Source of the DNA: Citromicrobium sp.
Lineage (GTDB): Bacteria > Pseudomonadota > Alphaproteobacteria > Sphingomonadales > Sphingomonadaceae
DNA: 64,000 bases
Assembly: GCA_002729695.1 (NCBI GenBank)
Contig: PBYQ01000002.1
Location: forward strand, 128,936-192,935
Direction: 5' to 3'
Made by a program: the position numbers and the translations under genes. Under the pieces are notes generated by a model that saw only the letters and a list, made by a program, of their open reading frames with translations, was not told the origin of the DNA and searched no databases. Positions 46,203 to 55,568 of the stretch are shown one piece after another (position 1 is the stretch's first letter; every line of letters begins with the position of its first letter).

Positions 46203-47459
46203 CTATCCCATGGCGCGGGGGTACGCCGATGTCTCAACGGACGGCTGTTCGTCCTGTTTCCCGGTTTCGAGACCGGTATCCTGCCTCTCTTCGCGCAAAG
46301 AGGGATGCGTGGTCAATTCGGGCGGCGGCGCCAGCGCCGCCATATCTTCCTCGACCTCGCGTTCGAAGGGAATTTCGATAATTACCGTGAAGCCGCCCTG
46401 AACCGGAGAGCGGATTTCGAAAAGGTGATCGGTTCCATAGGCTTGCGCCAGACGGTCGCGGATATTGGCAAGTCCGACGCCGGTCGAATCGGGGCTCGCG
46501 CTGCTCGGGATCGAGTCGCGGGTCGATTCCACCGGATTCTTCAGTCCCGGGCCGGTGTCGGATACGACCAGCCTCAGCCGCGATCCGGAGAGTTGCGCCG
46601 TCAGCGAAATCTTGGCCCCTTCCTCCAGCGGGGAGACCGCGTATTTGATCGCGTTCTCGACCAGTGGCTGCAGCAGCAGCGAGGGCAGCCGAGCCTCCGA
46701 TGCTTCCTCGGCAATGTCGAACTCGGTCTGCAATCGCTCCTCGAACCGCATCCGTTCGATATCGAGGTAGAGCTTCAGCGTCTCCACCTCCTGCTCCACC
46801 GTCACGGTGCCGCCCGGCTCCGAGATCAGCGTATGGCGCAGGAAGCGTGACAGCCGGGTCAGCATCGCGTTGGCGGGCTTGGTCTGCTGGAGCAGCACCA
46901 GCGTGCTGATCGAATTGAGCGTGTTGAACAGGAAATGCGGATTGAGCTGGTAACGCAGCATCGCCAGCTGCGCGCTGGTCGCCTGCGCCTCCAGCCGTTC
47001 CAGCCGGTCCGCCTGCTCTTCCAGCTGGAGGAAATAGTTGATCGCGTAATACAGCCCGGTCCATGCGCCGAGCAGCGGGCCCTCGACGGCGAGGTAGAGG
47101 AAAAACAGCTGCGTCAGCGTGGTCTCGCGATCGCTGTAATAGAGCCCGGCGACCCACGCTTCGATCAGCACCTGGATGCTCAGCGCGGTTGCCAGCGCGA
47201 GCACGGTAAAGCCCCACGTCACTAGCGCGGGCCGCCCGATCAGGTTGCGATACACGACCGACAGGATGAGGCTGAACGAAAAGCCGGTTACCGTCGCGAT
47301 GAACACGATCATCAGCAGGCCGAAGCCCTGGCCATTGGCGAGGCCCTGCACGCTGCGCAGCACCATTGCGCTGCCCCAGCCCGCGAATTGCAGGTTCCAG
47401 AACGCACGGTTCTTGTTCGCGAAGAAAGGCGCGGGACGGGAGGGCAGCACGGCCATCAT
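46203..47459 (-). CDS. LytS-type sensor histidine kinase
   Basis: 418-residue membrane kinase. Five to six helices fill about residues 25-160. The His_kinase domain follows with the phospho-His in MLRYQLNPHFLFNTLNSIST. The ATPase domain has LLLQPLVENAIKYAVSPLEE (N box), VVSDTGPGLKNPVES and GVGLANIRDRLAQAYGTDH. The last 40 residues are charged. No extracellular ligand domain is obvious. It should phosphorylate the neighbouring LytTR regulator. It is divergent from the HD-domain gene. Confidence 0.92.
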   Translation of the reverse strand: MMAVLPSRPAPFFANKNRAFWNLQFAGWGSAMVLRSVQGLANGQGFGLLMIVFIATVTGFSFSLILSVVYRNLIGRPALVTWGFTVLALATALSIQVLIEAWVAGLYYSDRETTLTQLFFLYLAVEGPLLGAWTGLYYAINYFLQLEEQADRLERLEAQATSAQLAMLRYQLNPHFLFNTLNSISTLVLLQQTKPANAMLTRLSRFLRHTLISEPGGTVTVEQEVETLKLYLDIERMRFEERLQTEFDIAEEASEARLPSLLLQPLVENAIKYAVSPLEEGAKISLTAQLSGSRLRLVVSDTGPGLKNPVESTRDSIPSSASPDSTGVGLANIRDRLAQAYGTDHLFEIRSPVQGGFTVIIEIPFEREVEEDMAALAPPPELTTHPSLREERQDTGLETGKQDEQPSVETSAYPRAMG

Positions 47460-47549
47460 GGCCTCGCTTTAGCGCAAGCGGGCGCGTTCGCCCAAACTTT
47501 TGCGCAGCTTCCTGCGATGGGATATGGCTGGCGTACGAGGAGAGGATTG

Positions 47550-48179
47550 ATGCAAGCTGCAGACACACTGCATTCCGCCGCCGGGCACGCCCAAAAGCGT
47601 GCGGCGTTTCGCGAAATGAAGGAAGGCACCGCCGAGGATTGGGCGATCATCGGAAGCGAATACCGCGCTTTCGCCAAAGGGCTGCCGGACAGGGTTCTCG
47701 ATCATCTCAAGCTGCTCGACGGCGATTTCGGCGGCTTCCCGGTCTGTCGGCTGGAGCATTCCCTCCAGACCGCGACTCGCGCGCATCGCGACGGGCGCGA
47801 CGAGCAATACGTCGTCATGGCGCTGCTCCACGATATCGGCGACACGCTGGGCAGCTATAACCACCCGGAAGTCGCCGCCTCGATCATCAAGCCGTTCGTG
47901 AGCGAGGAAGTGCACTGGATCTGCCAGAACCACGGCGCCTTCCAGGGCTATTACTATTTCCACTTCCTCGGCATGGACCGCGAAGCGCGCGAAGCCTTCC
48001 GCGACCATTCGCATTACGACGCGTGCAAGCACTTCTGCGAGAAATACGATCAGGCGGCGTTCGATCCCGCGTATGACAGCGAGCCGCTGGAATTCTTCGA
48101 GCCGATGGTTCGGCGCGTGATGGCGAAGCCGCTGAGCTCGCTTTATGCCAAGGCGATGGAAGACGAAGCCGCCGCCTAG
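47550..48179 (+). CDS. HD-domain protein (PhnZ-like)
   Basis: 209-residue HD-domain metalloprotein. Metal residues: CRLEHSLQTATRAHRDG, MALLHDIGDTLGSYNHPEVA, EEVHWICQNHGAFQGYYYFH, and HSHYDACKHFCEKYDQA. The arrangement (HD plus later His/Asp and a YYYFHFLG segment) resembles the HD-fold mixed-valent di-iron oxygenase PhnZ rather than nucleotide phosphohydrolases. The substrate is unknown. The ATG at 47550 fits; earlier codons in the frame overlap the kinase. Its stop overlaps the M48/PDZ gene tail to tail. Confidence 0.75.
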   Translation: MQAADTLHSAAGHAQKRAAFREMKEGTAEDWAIIGSEYRAFAKGLPDRVLDHLKLLDGDFGGFPVCRLEHSLQTATRAHRDGRDEQYVVMALLHDIGDTLGSYNHPEVAASIIKPFVSEEVHWICQNHGAFQGYYYFHFLGMDREAREAFRDHSHYDACKHFCEKYDQAAFDPAYDSEPLEFFEPMVRRVMAKPLSSLYAKAMEDEAAA

Positions 48180-49228
48180 CGGCTGGGCAGTTTTTCGCGG
48201 CGAAAATGGCGCGGCCAGTCGGCGGCGCCCTCGCTTGCCATAAGCGATTCGATCTGCGGGATCTCAGCCGCCATGTTGTCGACGCGCTCGTCCCACGCGT
48301 CGTGGTCCCGGTCGCGGAAGATCCACATGCCGTGTCGCGGGCCCCATCGCTTGAAGAACTTTGCCCCGCCGTCAGGGTCGAGCCCGGCATTGGCGAGCAG
48401 CCATGGACTGAGACGGTCGGCCTCACGCTCGGTCAGCCGCACCCCCTTGCGGGTCCGCTTCCCATAGGCGTCGAACCAGGCGCGGTGGCGCAGCAAGTTG
48501 TGCGCCAGTTCATGCGCGACCAGCCCGGCGAGCAGCGGGTCGGGGTAGTCGATCCCGACGAAATCCTGCCCCAGCACGATCCGATGCCCGTCGGCGACAG
48601 CGCGCTTTCCGGGGCCCACCTCGAACCGGCTACGGCACGCAGGAACGCCCTCGATCGTCAGCTCGACCGGGCGGCCATCGCGCAGGATGGTCAGCGGGAG
48701 CACGCCGTTTTCGTCCAGCATGCGTTCGGTGGCCGCACGGATGGTTTCGGTCCGCTGCCACGGCTCGGCGCCTTCGATATCGATGTCCGATACGCGCAGC
48801 GGGCCGATCGCGAGGACGGTGTCGTCGATCTTCAGCCCGGCGCGCTCTGCCGGGCCGCCCGGCACCAGCGCCTGTACGCCCACATCGCCTTGCAGACCGA
48901 GGAAGCTGCGCAGCGCCTCACCCTTGCCGTAGGCGCGCACATCGTGGAGCAGCAGACCGGCAGTGCTGGTGGCATCTTCGCAAAACCGCGCGTTGCCCGT
49001 CACCAGCCTGTATCCCAGCTCGAGGACGCGCGCGTCGCGGGCGCGCAAGGTGGCGAAGCTGGCTGCCAGCTCACGCGTTTCTACGTCGACCGGAAGCGGC
49101 TCGGATGATTCCGCAACCGGCGTTTGAGCCGCAGCAGGTGGTGCAGACAAGACTGAGGCCAATGCGGCACCGAGCGCGAGGCGCCGAGCCGTCCGGTGGA
49201 TCATCCTGGCAGGCTCACCGGCGTTCAC
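48176..49228 (-). CDS. M48-like metalloprotease with PDZ domain
   Basis: 350-residue exported peptidase. Signal peptide near residues 9-35 (LALGAALASVLSAPPAAAQ). A PDZ-like segment covers about 105-195 (GVQALVPGGPAERAGLKIDD). The zinc motif HELAH is at 239-243 (LAGLVAHELAHNLLRHRAWF), with a probable third ligand Glu in LTEREADRLSPWLL. An envelope protease is inferred. The GTG start overlaps the DsbA stop (GTGA); the ATG at 49204 is an alternative. Part of the cluster with the DsbA protein and the BepA-like peptidase. Confidence 0.85.
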   Translation of the reverse strand: MNAGEPARMIHRTARRLALGAALASVLSAPPAAAQTPVAESSEPLPVDVETRELAASFATLRARDARVLELGYRLVTGNARFCEDATSTAGLLLHDVRAYGKGEALRSFLGLQGDVGVQALVPGGPAERAGLKIDDTVLAIGPLRVSDIDIEGAEPWQRTETIRAATERMLDENGVLPLTILRDGRPVELTIEGVPACRSRFEVGPGKRAVADGHRIVLGQDFVGIDYPDPLLAGLVAHELAHNLLRHRAWFDAYGKRTRKGVRLTEREADRLSPWLLANAGLDPDGGAKFFKRWGPRHGMWIFRDRDHDAWDERVDNMAAEIPQIESLMASEGAADWPRHFRREKLPSR

Positions 49229-49932
49229 GTGTCATCGTCCGCTCCCGCAATCGCCTTTGCGAGCGCGTCCACACCCTGCGCACCGTGGAGGATGCGGTTG
49301 CCGGCGATCCATGCGGGCGTTCCGCTGAAGCCCAGTTCCTGGGCGAGCATCTCGTTGCGCATCAGCTCCATCGTCACATCCTGCCCCTGCGCGTCCTTGC
49401 TCGCCCGTTCCAGATCGAGCCCGGCGGCCTTTGCCGCGCGGTCGATCGCCGCGGCATCGGCGGTCTCTTCCTTGAACAGCGCGCGGTGGAATGCGGCAAA
49501 CTTGCCTTGCTTGGCGGCCGCCAGGGCCATCCGCGCGGACACGTCGCTGCCTTCGAAGATCGGCCATTCCTTGATCACCACCCGCAGTTCGGGATCCTTG
49601 GCGATCAGCTGTTCGACATGGGCAGCGCTCATCCGGCAATAGCCGCAGTTGTAGTCGGAGAATTCGTATAGGGTGTGGCTGCCCTTCGGGTTGCCGAGGA
49701 CCGCACCGGGGAACGGCTGTCGCCATTCGTCGCCCGCAGCCTTCAGCCGCTGCTGCGCCTCACGGTCCTGGAGTTCCTGCGCCATCCGCGGCAGCAGTTC
49801 CGGGTTGTCGAGCAGGTACGCTTCGGTCTGGCGGTCGGCCAGACCGGTGACCGAGAACAGCCCCGCGCCGATCAGCCCGCCAAGCAATGCCAGCGCGAAC
49901 ACGCCCACGCCGCGCAGGATCGTCTCTTTCAT
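49225..49932 (-). CDS. DsbA-family thiol oxidoreductase
   Basis: 235-residue periplasmic thioredoxin-fold protein. An N-terminal hydrophobic anchor (GVFALALLGGLIGAGLFSV) precedes a helical region and then the CGYC active site at Cys96 and Cys99 (YEFSDYNCGYCRMS). The cis-proline loop is in GTPAWIAGN. The class resembles Com1/ScsB-linked DsbA proteins. It is translated with the M48/PDZ protease and follows the BepA-like protease by 11 bases, so it may form or isomerise disulfides needed for those enzymes or their substrates. Confidence 0.9.
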   Translation of the reverse strand: MKETILRGVGVFALALLGGLIGAGLFSVTGLADRQTEAYLLDNPELLPRMAQELQDREAQQRLKAAGDEWRQPFPGAVLGNPKGSHTLYEFSDYNCGYCRMSAAHVEQLIAKDPELRVVIKEWPIFEGSDVSARMALAAAKQGKFAAFHRALFKEETADAAAIDRAAKAAGLDLERASKDAQGQDVTMELMRNEMLAQELGFSGTPAWIAGNRILHGAQGVDALAKAIAGADDDT

Positions 49933-49943
49933 GCGATTATGCC

Positions 49944-51311
49944 CTAACTTTTGTCGCGTTCGCGTTCCAGCGCGGCCTGCGCTTCCATTCGCACATCCTG
50001 CGCGCGCAGCCAGTCGGCGGACCCGACCGGCAGGGCCGATTCGGCCAGCTGTGCGCTGCGCAGCGCCTCGATATAGCGGCGTGTCATCACCTGCTGTTCC
50101 GCGCTGGCAAGATGCGCGCGCGGCATGTCGCCCTGCGCGGCGTAGACCACGCCCAGCTGGTACCAGGCGAAGGGGTTGAGGCGATCCTTGGCGACGGCGG
50201 CGCGCAGCACGTCTTCGGCCTCCGCGAAATTATCGGGGTTCTCGGTCGCGATCAGGGCGTGGCCGAACAGCGATGCGATCAGCGGTTCGTTCCTGGTCAG
50301 CTCGGTCGCCTGCCTAAGGTCGGGCAAGGCATCGGCAGGGCGGCCCGATTCGAGCAGCACCTGTCCGCGCAGTTCGAGGAAATAGGGATTGTCGGGATCG
50401 CCTGCGACGAGCGCGTCGGTCTCTGCCAGCGAAGCGTCGACCTTGGCCTCCTTGTGATAGGCGTAGGCACGCGCGTAGCGTGCCGGGATGCTGGTATCCG
50501 ACGGCGGATAGGTCTTCAGCGTAAGCGCGGGTTCCGACAGATAACCGAACAGCTTGGCGCGCACGCGCTCGAACCGGGCCTGCAGCTCGGGATCGGGCGG
50601 AGTGTCCCACGCCGGATCGACCTCGTAGACTTCGCGCAGGCGCGCGATGCGATCGCCCGACAGAGGGTGCGTTCGATAGAACCCGGCCTCGTCGCTCTGG
50701 CTGCGGCCATAGCGATATTCCTGGTTGAGCAGCTTGCCGAAGAATTCGAGCGAGCCCTTCCCGGTGATCCCCGCGTCGGACAGGTACTGCGCGCCCGCCG
50801 CATCGGCGGAGGATTCCTGGGCGCGGCTGAAGGCGAGGTACTTGCCCAGCGCCGCCTGCTGGCCGGCCATCACCGCCGCCATCGCAGCATCGCCTGATCC
50901 GGCGACGGCGGCGGCAATTCCGACCAGCAGCGAGAGGATCGAGATATTGCGTGCACCGCGTGTGCCGTCAGGGTTGCCGAGCGCGTGCCCGCCGACAATA
51001 TGGCCCAGTTCGTGCGCGATGACGCCCTGCACTTCGTTGGCGGACTCGGCTGCGTTGAGCAGCCCCGAATGGATGTAGACCACCTGCCCGCCGGCGACGA
51101 AGGCGTTGATCGAAGAATCGTTAACCAGCACGATATCGACATTGCCGGGGCGCAGGCCCGCCGCTTCAACCAGCGGATCGGCCATGTCGCGCAGCAGTGC
51201 CTCGGTTTCCGCATCGCGCAGAACGCTCTGCGCCATGGCTGGCTGCGCCATCAGCGCGGCGGCCGTCAGGAATGCGATCAGACGGATCAGGGAACGGTGA
51301 AGCGCGGCCAT
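49944..51311 (-). CDS. M48 metallopeptidase with TPR repeats (BepA-like)
   Basis: 455-residue periplasmic protease. The signal peptide ends near MAQS. The zinc site is HELGH at 100-104 (VIAHELGHIVGGHALGN), with a downstream Glu in SSADAAGAQYLSDAG. Hydrophobic segments after the site (ILSLLVGIAAAVAGSG) fit M48. Residues from about 280 form tetratricopeptide helices (YARAYAYHKEAKVDASLAET, EDVLRAAVAKDRLNPFAWYQ). BepA in E. coli checks outer-membrane protein assembly. First gene of the protease-DsbA-protease cluster. Confidence 0.9.
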   Translation of the reverse strand: MAALHRSLIRLIAFLTAAALMAQPAMAQSVLRDAETEALLRDMADPLVEAAGLRPGNVDIVLVNDSSINAFVAGGQVVYIHSGLLNAAESANEVQGVIAHELGHIVGGHALGNPDGTRGARNISILSLLVGIAAAVAGSGDAAMAAVMAGQQAALGKYLAFSRAQESSADAAGAQYLSDAGITGKGSLEFFGKLLNQEYRYGRSQSDEAGFYRTHPLSGDRIARLREVYEVDPAWDTPPDPELQARFERVRAKLFGYLSEPALTLKTYPPSDTSIPARYARAYAYHKEAKVDASLAETDALVAGDPDNPYFLELRGQVLLESGRPADALPDLRQATELTRNEPLIASLFGHALIATENPDNFAEAEDVLRAAVAKDRLNPFAWYQLGVVYAAQGDMPRAHLASAEQQVMTRRYIEALRSAQLAESALPVGSADWLRAQDVRMEAQAALERERDKS

Positions 51312-51323
51312 GTCGGCGGCATG

Positions 51324-52424
51324 CTAGCGTTCCGCGGGCTGAATGTCTCCTGAAGCTTGCGCTTCCTGCGTGGTGGCCGTGTCCGCCCGTGCGTCGTCCC
51401 CGCTGCCCTGAAGCTCGCGCGCGCGACGCTGCGCCCGGATACGCTCCCGCGCGGATTGCTTCACCTGTTCGCGCAGGAATTCGAGCACCTGCTTTTGCGT
51501 CCGCGCATCGAAATACTCGAACGGCTGGGCGAGCGTCATCAGGATTTGCGAGTGGTCCATGTTTCTGAAGACGACGTGGCGCGCGTCCGCTCCCTTGGCG
51601 CCGAGCGCGTCGAACAGCGCCTGCGCATTCTCGGGCTCGACCGTCTCGTCCTTGTCGCCCGTCATCAGCAGCATCGGCGGTGCATCCTTGCGCGCGAAAC
51701 GGACCGGCTGGGTCGCCGCCAGCGGACGCACCTTCCCGAAAGCCTGCTTCGCGTTATCGGTGTCGAGCGGCAGGAAATCGTAAGGCCCGGCAAGCCCGAT
51801 CACCCCGTCGATCGTGTCGTCGGGCAGCCTGGCCCGCCGGGTCCAGCGCTTGTCGAGCCCGAGCATGACCACGTTATAGGCCCCTGCCGAGTGCCCCATC
51901 AGATAGATCCGGTCGGGATCGCCGCCGTACTTGCCGATGTTCTCCGAAACCCACTTCAGCGCGCCGGCGCTGTCCGTCAGCATTGCCGGGTACCTGCCTT
52001 CGGGCAGCAGGCGGTAGCCGACGTCGACCACCACGAAACCCTTGGGCGCGAAATTGCGACCGACGAAGCCGTAGGCGGACGGGTCGCCATCGTGCCAGCC
52101 GCCGCCATGGATGAAGAGGAGCACCGGCTGCGCGCTGTCTTCGGGCGCATCGCCGCTGCGATAGATGTACAGCTTCTGCGCCTCGTCCTTGCCGTAGGCG
52201 ATCGGTCCGCGCTCTTCGACATCCTTGTAGAAGGTGAAGGCGAGGTCGGTTTTGTCGAGCAGGTGGTGGCGCAGATCGGGCCACAGCCAGTGGTAGAGGT
52301 TGTACGCCAGAATCGTCAGCGCCAGGACGAAGATCATCTGGAACAGGCAGCAGCCGCCCGGCTCCTTAGGCTTCTTCTCCAGATCCCGGACCCACCGTTT
52401 CCACGATGCGCGATGTTTCCCCAT
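51324..52424 (-). CDS. Alpha/beta hydrolase (esterase/lipase type)
   Basis: 366-residue hydrolase. A membrane segment near residues 30-48 (MIFVLALTILAYNLYHWLW) suggests membrane anchoring. The oxyanion motif is LFIHGGGWHDGDPSAYG, the nucleophile elbow is LMGHSAGAYNVVML, and the catalytic Asp and His lie in LMTGDKDETVEPENA and FRNMDHSQIL. It resembles hormone-sensitive-lipase-type esterases; substrate unknown. The ATG at 52424 with an AGGGG site is preferred over the TTG at 52433. It overlaps the App1 gene by 59 bases. Confidence 0.88.
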   Translation of the reverse strand: MGKHRASWKRWVRDLEKKPKEPGGCCLFQMIFVLALTILAYNLYHWLWPDLRHHLLDKTDLAFTFYKDVEERGPIAYGKDEAQKLYIYRSGDAPEDSAQPVLLFIHGGGWHDGDPSAYGFVGRNFAPKGFVVVDVGYRLLPEGRYPAMLTDSAGALKWVSENIGKYGGDPDRIYLMGHSAGAYNVVMLGLDKRWTRRARLPDDTIDGVIGLAGPYDFLPLDTDNAKQAFGKVRPLAATQPVRFARKDAPPMLLMTGDKDETVEPENAQALFDALGAKGADARHVVFRNMDHSQILMTLAQPFEYFDARTQKQVLEFLREQVKQSARERIRAQRRARELQGSGDDARADTATTQEAQASGDIQPAER

Positions 52425-53469
52425 GCGGTGCAACCCCTGCTGCTCTCAGGAAATCCCGGCCGATCGCATAGCTGTTTCCCAGCCACAGGGGCACCCCAAA
52501 GCTCTCTATGACCCGTTTCGCGTCAAGTTCGGCTTCGGACAGTGCCTTTTCGGTCGTCCTGATGAAGACGGCGGCGATCCGCTCCGGCTCGCGCTCGACC
52601 GCTTCGGCGAAGGCAGGCAGGTCGCCCTGCGTGTCGTCGCCGATGAAGGCGAAGCGCAGGTCGGAAAAATGGTCGAGGATGGCGGCAATCGAAGTCTGCT
52701 TGTGTTCGCCGTGACTCCGCTTGCCGATCGTCGCGCGGTTGAACCCCCAGCGTCGCAGGAACAGCGCACCCAGCGGCAGCTCGCGCGATCGCTTGAACGC
52801 GACGAGGTAGGAAAACAGGTTCCACGGGCTCGACGAGATGTAGAAGAACGGGCGATGCGTCGCCGGGATGAAGCTGCCGGTCGGCTGCTGGTTGCTCGGC
52901 ACGGAGAGACCCCCGCCGATCGCGCCGTAGAAAACGTCGGCCCCTTCCACCAGCAGGCGTTCCTGCGGCATTTGGGCGAAGATTCGCTTCAGGTTGCGCA
53001 CGACATTGTGCAGGCCGCCGGTGATCCCGGTTTCCATGATCGTGTCGTCGATGTCCGAAATCACGCCGATCTGGGCATCGGCCCCCGGCACCAGCACGTG
53101 GCCGATCACCGACTGGTGCCCCTCGCGCGTTTTCCAGCCCAGACGGACCACTTCCCACGCGGTGCTTTCTGGATAGGGCCAGTCGCCCTCCAGATCGATC
53201 TCGAACTGGAAATAGCCCTTTGCGTCGGAAGCGACAGCGTAGTCGAAATCCTGCCCATCCTCGCGTGTGAGGCACAGGGTCACGCCCACGCCGGCAACCG
53301 GCTTGGCGAAAAACTGCGACATCATCACGCGTATGGTCCGCCACCGGCCTGCGGTGTCGAACTCGGGCGCACGCGATCGCAGCGTGCGACCGGTCACGAT
53401 CAACCTGTCGCGGCTGCGATAGCCGAAGAACGGCTGCACGCGAACCGGATTGCGCCTGAAAAGCCCCAT
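52366..53469 (-). CDS. App1-like phosphatidate phosphatase (DUF2183)
   Basis: 367-residue protein of the App1/DUF2183 family. The HAD-like catalytic motif is VISDIDDTIMETGITGGLHN. Other motifs are RPFFYISSSPWNLFSYLVAF and FAFIGDDTQGDLPAFAEAV. Yeast App1 is a phosphatidate phosphatase. The N-terminal 100 residues are a beta domain (VGVTLCLTREDGQDFDYAVA). It overlaps the esterase gene, so the two may act together on lipids, which is inferred. Confidence 0.85.
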   Translation of the reverse strand: MGLFRRNPVRVQPFFGYRSRDRLIVTGRTLRSRAPEFDTAGRWRTIRVMMSQFFAKPVAGVGVTLCLTREDGQDFDYAVASDAKGYFQFEIDLEGDWPYPESTAWEVVRLGWKTREGHQSVIGHVLVPGADAQIGVISDIDDTIMETGITGGLHNVVRNLKRIFAQMPQERLLVEGADVFYGAIGGGLSVPSNQQPTGSFIPATHRPFFYISSSPWNLFSYLVAFKRSRELPLGALFLRRWGFNRATIGKRSHGEHKQTSIAAILDHFSDLRFAFIGDDTQGDLPAFAEAVEREPERIAAVFIRTTEKALSEAELDAKRVIESFGVPLWLGNSYAIGRDFLRAAGVAPHGETSRIVETVGPGSGEEA

Positions 53470-53541
53470 GCTGCGCGCAGCTAGCGCGCCCGCGACCTCA
53501 GGTGAACCCCCAAGCGGTGGCTATTCGGTGGGAGAACCGGC

Positions 53542-54996
53542 TCACCCGACCAGTTGCTTGGCCGCACGCGCCAGCAGGCGGGTGTCTTCCTCCATCTCCC
53601 CGAGGAAGGATACCTGCCCCGCTTCGCCGCGCCGGATCAGGCACAGCGCGTAGGGCGCGCCTTCGGGCGGGATCGCGGCCAGCGGCCTGCCGTCGAGCTT
53701 GCCGAGCTTGCCGAGCGTGCGTGACGAAAGCGTCGGTGCAGCAGCGCTCTTGCCCTCGCGGCGGTAGGCGCGTTCGCACGCAACCAGCGCCTTGATCCCG
53801 CCGTCGGTCCGCTCGAGGACTTCGGCCAGTTCGCCAGCAGCGATGCCTTCACGCTGCGCGTAGGAGAGGACGGCGGCGTATTCGGCGATCCGCGACTTGT
53901 CGTAATCCGCACCGAAGACGAGCTTGACCACCGGCGTGGTCGGCGCGCGCGGTGCGACCTCGATCCCCTGTTCTTCGAGCAGTCGCGCGAACTCATCCGG
54001 CTCCGCCTGCGCGGCGAGGCCCAGATCGTACGCCCGTCCGACGGCGCGATAGAGCGTGGTGCGGCTCCGGCTTTCGGATTGGCGAGCTTCCTCGGCGAGC
54101 GCGCGCGCTTCGGCGAGGCATTCAAGCAGGCTGCCGCCCTTGCCGGCCTCTTCCTGGCGCGAATCATCGGACGAGTCGTCGCGCGCGGTGTCGAAGGTCA
54201 GCGTGGTCTCGGGTGCCAGATGCGCGTCGAGACGGGCAAAGGCCGGCGGCGACAGCGGAGCAGAGGCATTCCCTCCGTCCTGGTCCGCCTGCGCGCCCGG
54301 GCCGTCTGCCCAGCGCGTGATCGATGGCGTGACCACCTGACGCGTGCGCGCGGTGGGCATCAGTCCGGTGTCGTCGAGGTCTTCGGCCCCGTTTTCGAGC
54401 GCCTGGTCTATCTCGAGCAGCAATTCGTCGGTGGTTAGCTGGTCGGCGACTTCCTTCCAGTTGATCACCCCGTAAACGAAGTCGATCGTCTCGTCGTCGG
54501 TCGAAAAGGGCAGCAGGATGCCGCGATACAGTACGGTCAGCCCGTCCTGGTTAATGAACTCGGCCTCGAACCCGATCGGCGCCTCGTTGGCAATGATCTG
54601 CATGTAATGGTCGGTGATTCGGCTCAGCAGCGATCGCGAAGGAACGTCGGCCAGCGTTTCAATGGGAGTGGCACTGCCGCATTCGCCCGCAAGCTTCTTG
54701 CCCAGAAAGGCGATTGCCGGATTCTCGATCCCGCTGGTGAAATCGAGCAGCACGCTGTTTTCGGAGAAATCGGGCAGGCTGTCGGGCTCGATATCCTCGA
54801 CGCTGGGATAGGTCCGGTCGCCGAGCAATCCGGCCCAGTAATTATAGGCGCGCACCTGCATGCGTCGCTCGTCCTGCCCTACGGGCGCAGGGGGAGCGTC
54901 GCCTACCGCCAGATCGTTGTCGTCTTCGGAATCGTCCCAACCGGCGCTGTCCTCCGCACCGTCGGAAATCCCGAATTTGCCCCGCAAGCTATCCAT
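53542..54996 (-). CDS. Protein with N-terminal PAS_5-like domain, function unknown
   Basis: 484-residue soluble protein. After an acidic 40-residue start, residues 45-195 resemble the PAS_5 fold (QVRAYNYWAGLLGDRTYPSV, FLGKKLAGECG, YMQIIANEAPIGFEAEFINQ, RGILLPFSTDDETIDFVYGV). The remainder is charged and helical (CLAEARALAEEARQSESRSR), and a C-terminal part (LACERAYRREGKSAAAPTLS) lacks a known output domain. Could sense redox or polar-growth cues, but this is a guess. Monocistronic on the minus strand. Confidence 0.65.
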   Translation of the reverse strand: MDSLRGKFGISDGAEDSAGWDDSEDDNDLAVGDAPPAPVGQDERRMQVRAYNYWAGLLGDRTYPSVEDIEPDSLPDFSENSVLLDFTSGIENPAIAFLGKKLAGECGSATPIETLADVPSRSLLSRITDHYMQIIANEAPIGFEAEFINQDGLTVLYRGILLPFSTDDETIDFVYGVINWKEVADQLTTDELLLEIDQALENGAEDLDDTGLMPTARTRQVVTPSITRWADGPGAQADQDGGNASAPLSPPAFARLDAHLAPETTLTFDTARDDSSDDSRQEEAGKGGSLLECLAEARALAEEARQSESRSRTTLYRAVGRAYDLGLAAQAEPDEFARLLEEQGIEVAPRAPTTPVVKLVFGADYDKSRIAEYAAVLSYAQREGIAAGELAEVLERTDGGIKALVACERAYRREGKSAAAPTLSSRTLGKLGKLDGRPLAAIPPEGAPYALCLIRRGEAGQVSFLGEMEEDTRLLARAAKQLVG

Positions 54997-55100
54997 CGTG
55001 TCACCAGACCCTTCAATGATTGGGGCCTGTTGTGACGCTGCATGGTAAATATTCTGTTATTTCAGAACAGGATGGCCGCGCAGGGGAAGGCGCTGTCGGC

Positions 55101-55568
55101 TCAGCGCGACAAGTACCTCATCCGGATCGTCTGGTAGACCGGCGCATCGCTGTCGACATGGAAGGCTGCGGCGGAAAACCGCGGCGGGCCGAGCCGCAGC
55201 TTGGCATCGCGCGAAAAGCCGAACCCTTCGGTGGGCACGAACAGCGCTTTGTCGACCTTTCCGTTGCCATTCTCGTCATGCAGCAGCGAAATCGCGTATT
55301 CGCCCGGGGCGACATCGTTGAAAACGATGGTCACGCGCGTGTTGGCGCGCACGATCCGCCGCTGCGAAAGCGTGTCCTGACCGCAATCGGGGAAGGCCCC
55401 GCCGCTCGGAGTCAGGCAGGCGAGCACGGTCCCCTCGGCCGAACGCAGGTCGACCACCGTCACCACGACGTCCTGCCGCGCAGGTGCGTTATTGCCCAGA
55501 GTCAGAAGCGCAGCGGTGCCGAGCGTCAGCGCTCGAAACTGTCCGATAATCCGCGGTCGGTTTTGCAT
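55101..55568 (-). CDS. DUF2141 family secreted protein
   Basis: 155-residue protein with a signal peptide (LTLGTAALLTLGNNAPA). The mature part fits DUF2141: VVVTVVDLRSAEGTVLACLT, PGEYAISLLHDENGNGKVDK and TEGFGFSRDAKLRLGPPRFS. A beta-sandwich is likely. Its start lies 43 bases inside the preceding hydroxylase gene. In sphingomonads this family often sits next to such hydroxylases, but its role is unknown. Confidence 0.85.
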   Translation of the reverse strand: MQNRPRIIGQFRALTLGTAALLTLGNNAPARQDVVVTVVDLRSAEGTVLACLTPSGGAFPDCGQDTLSQRRIVRANTRVTIVFNDVAPGEYAISLLHDENGNGKVDKALFVPTEGFGFSRDAKLRLGPPRFSAAAFHVDSDAPVYQTIRMRYLSR

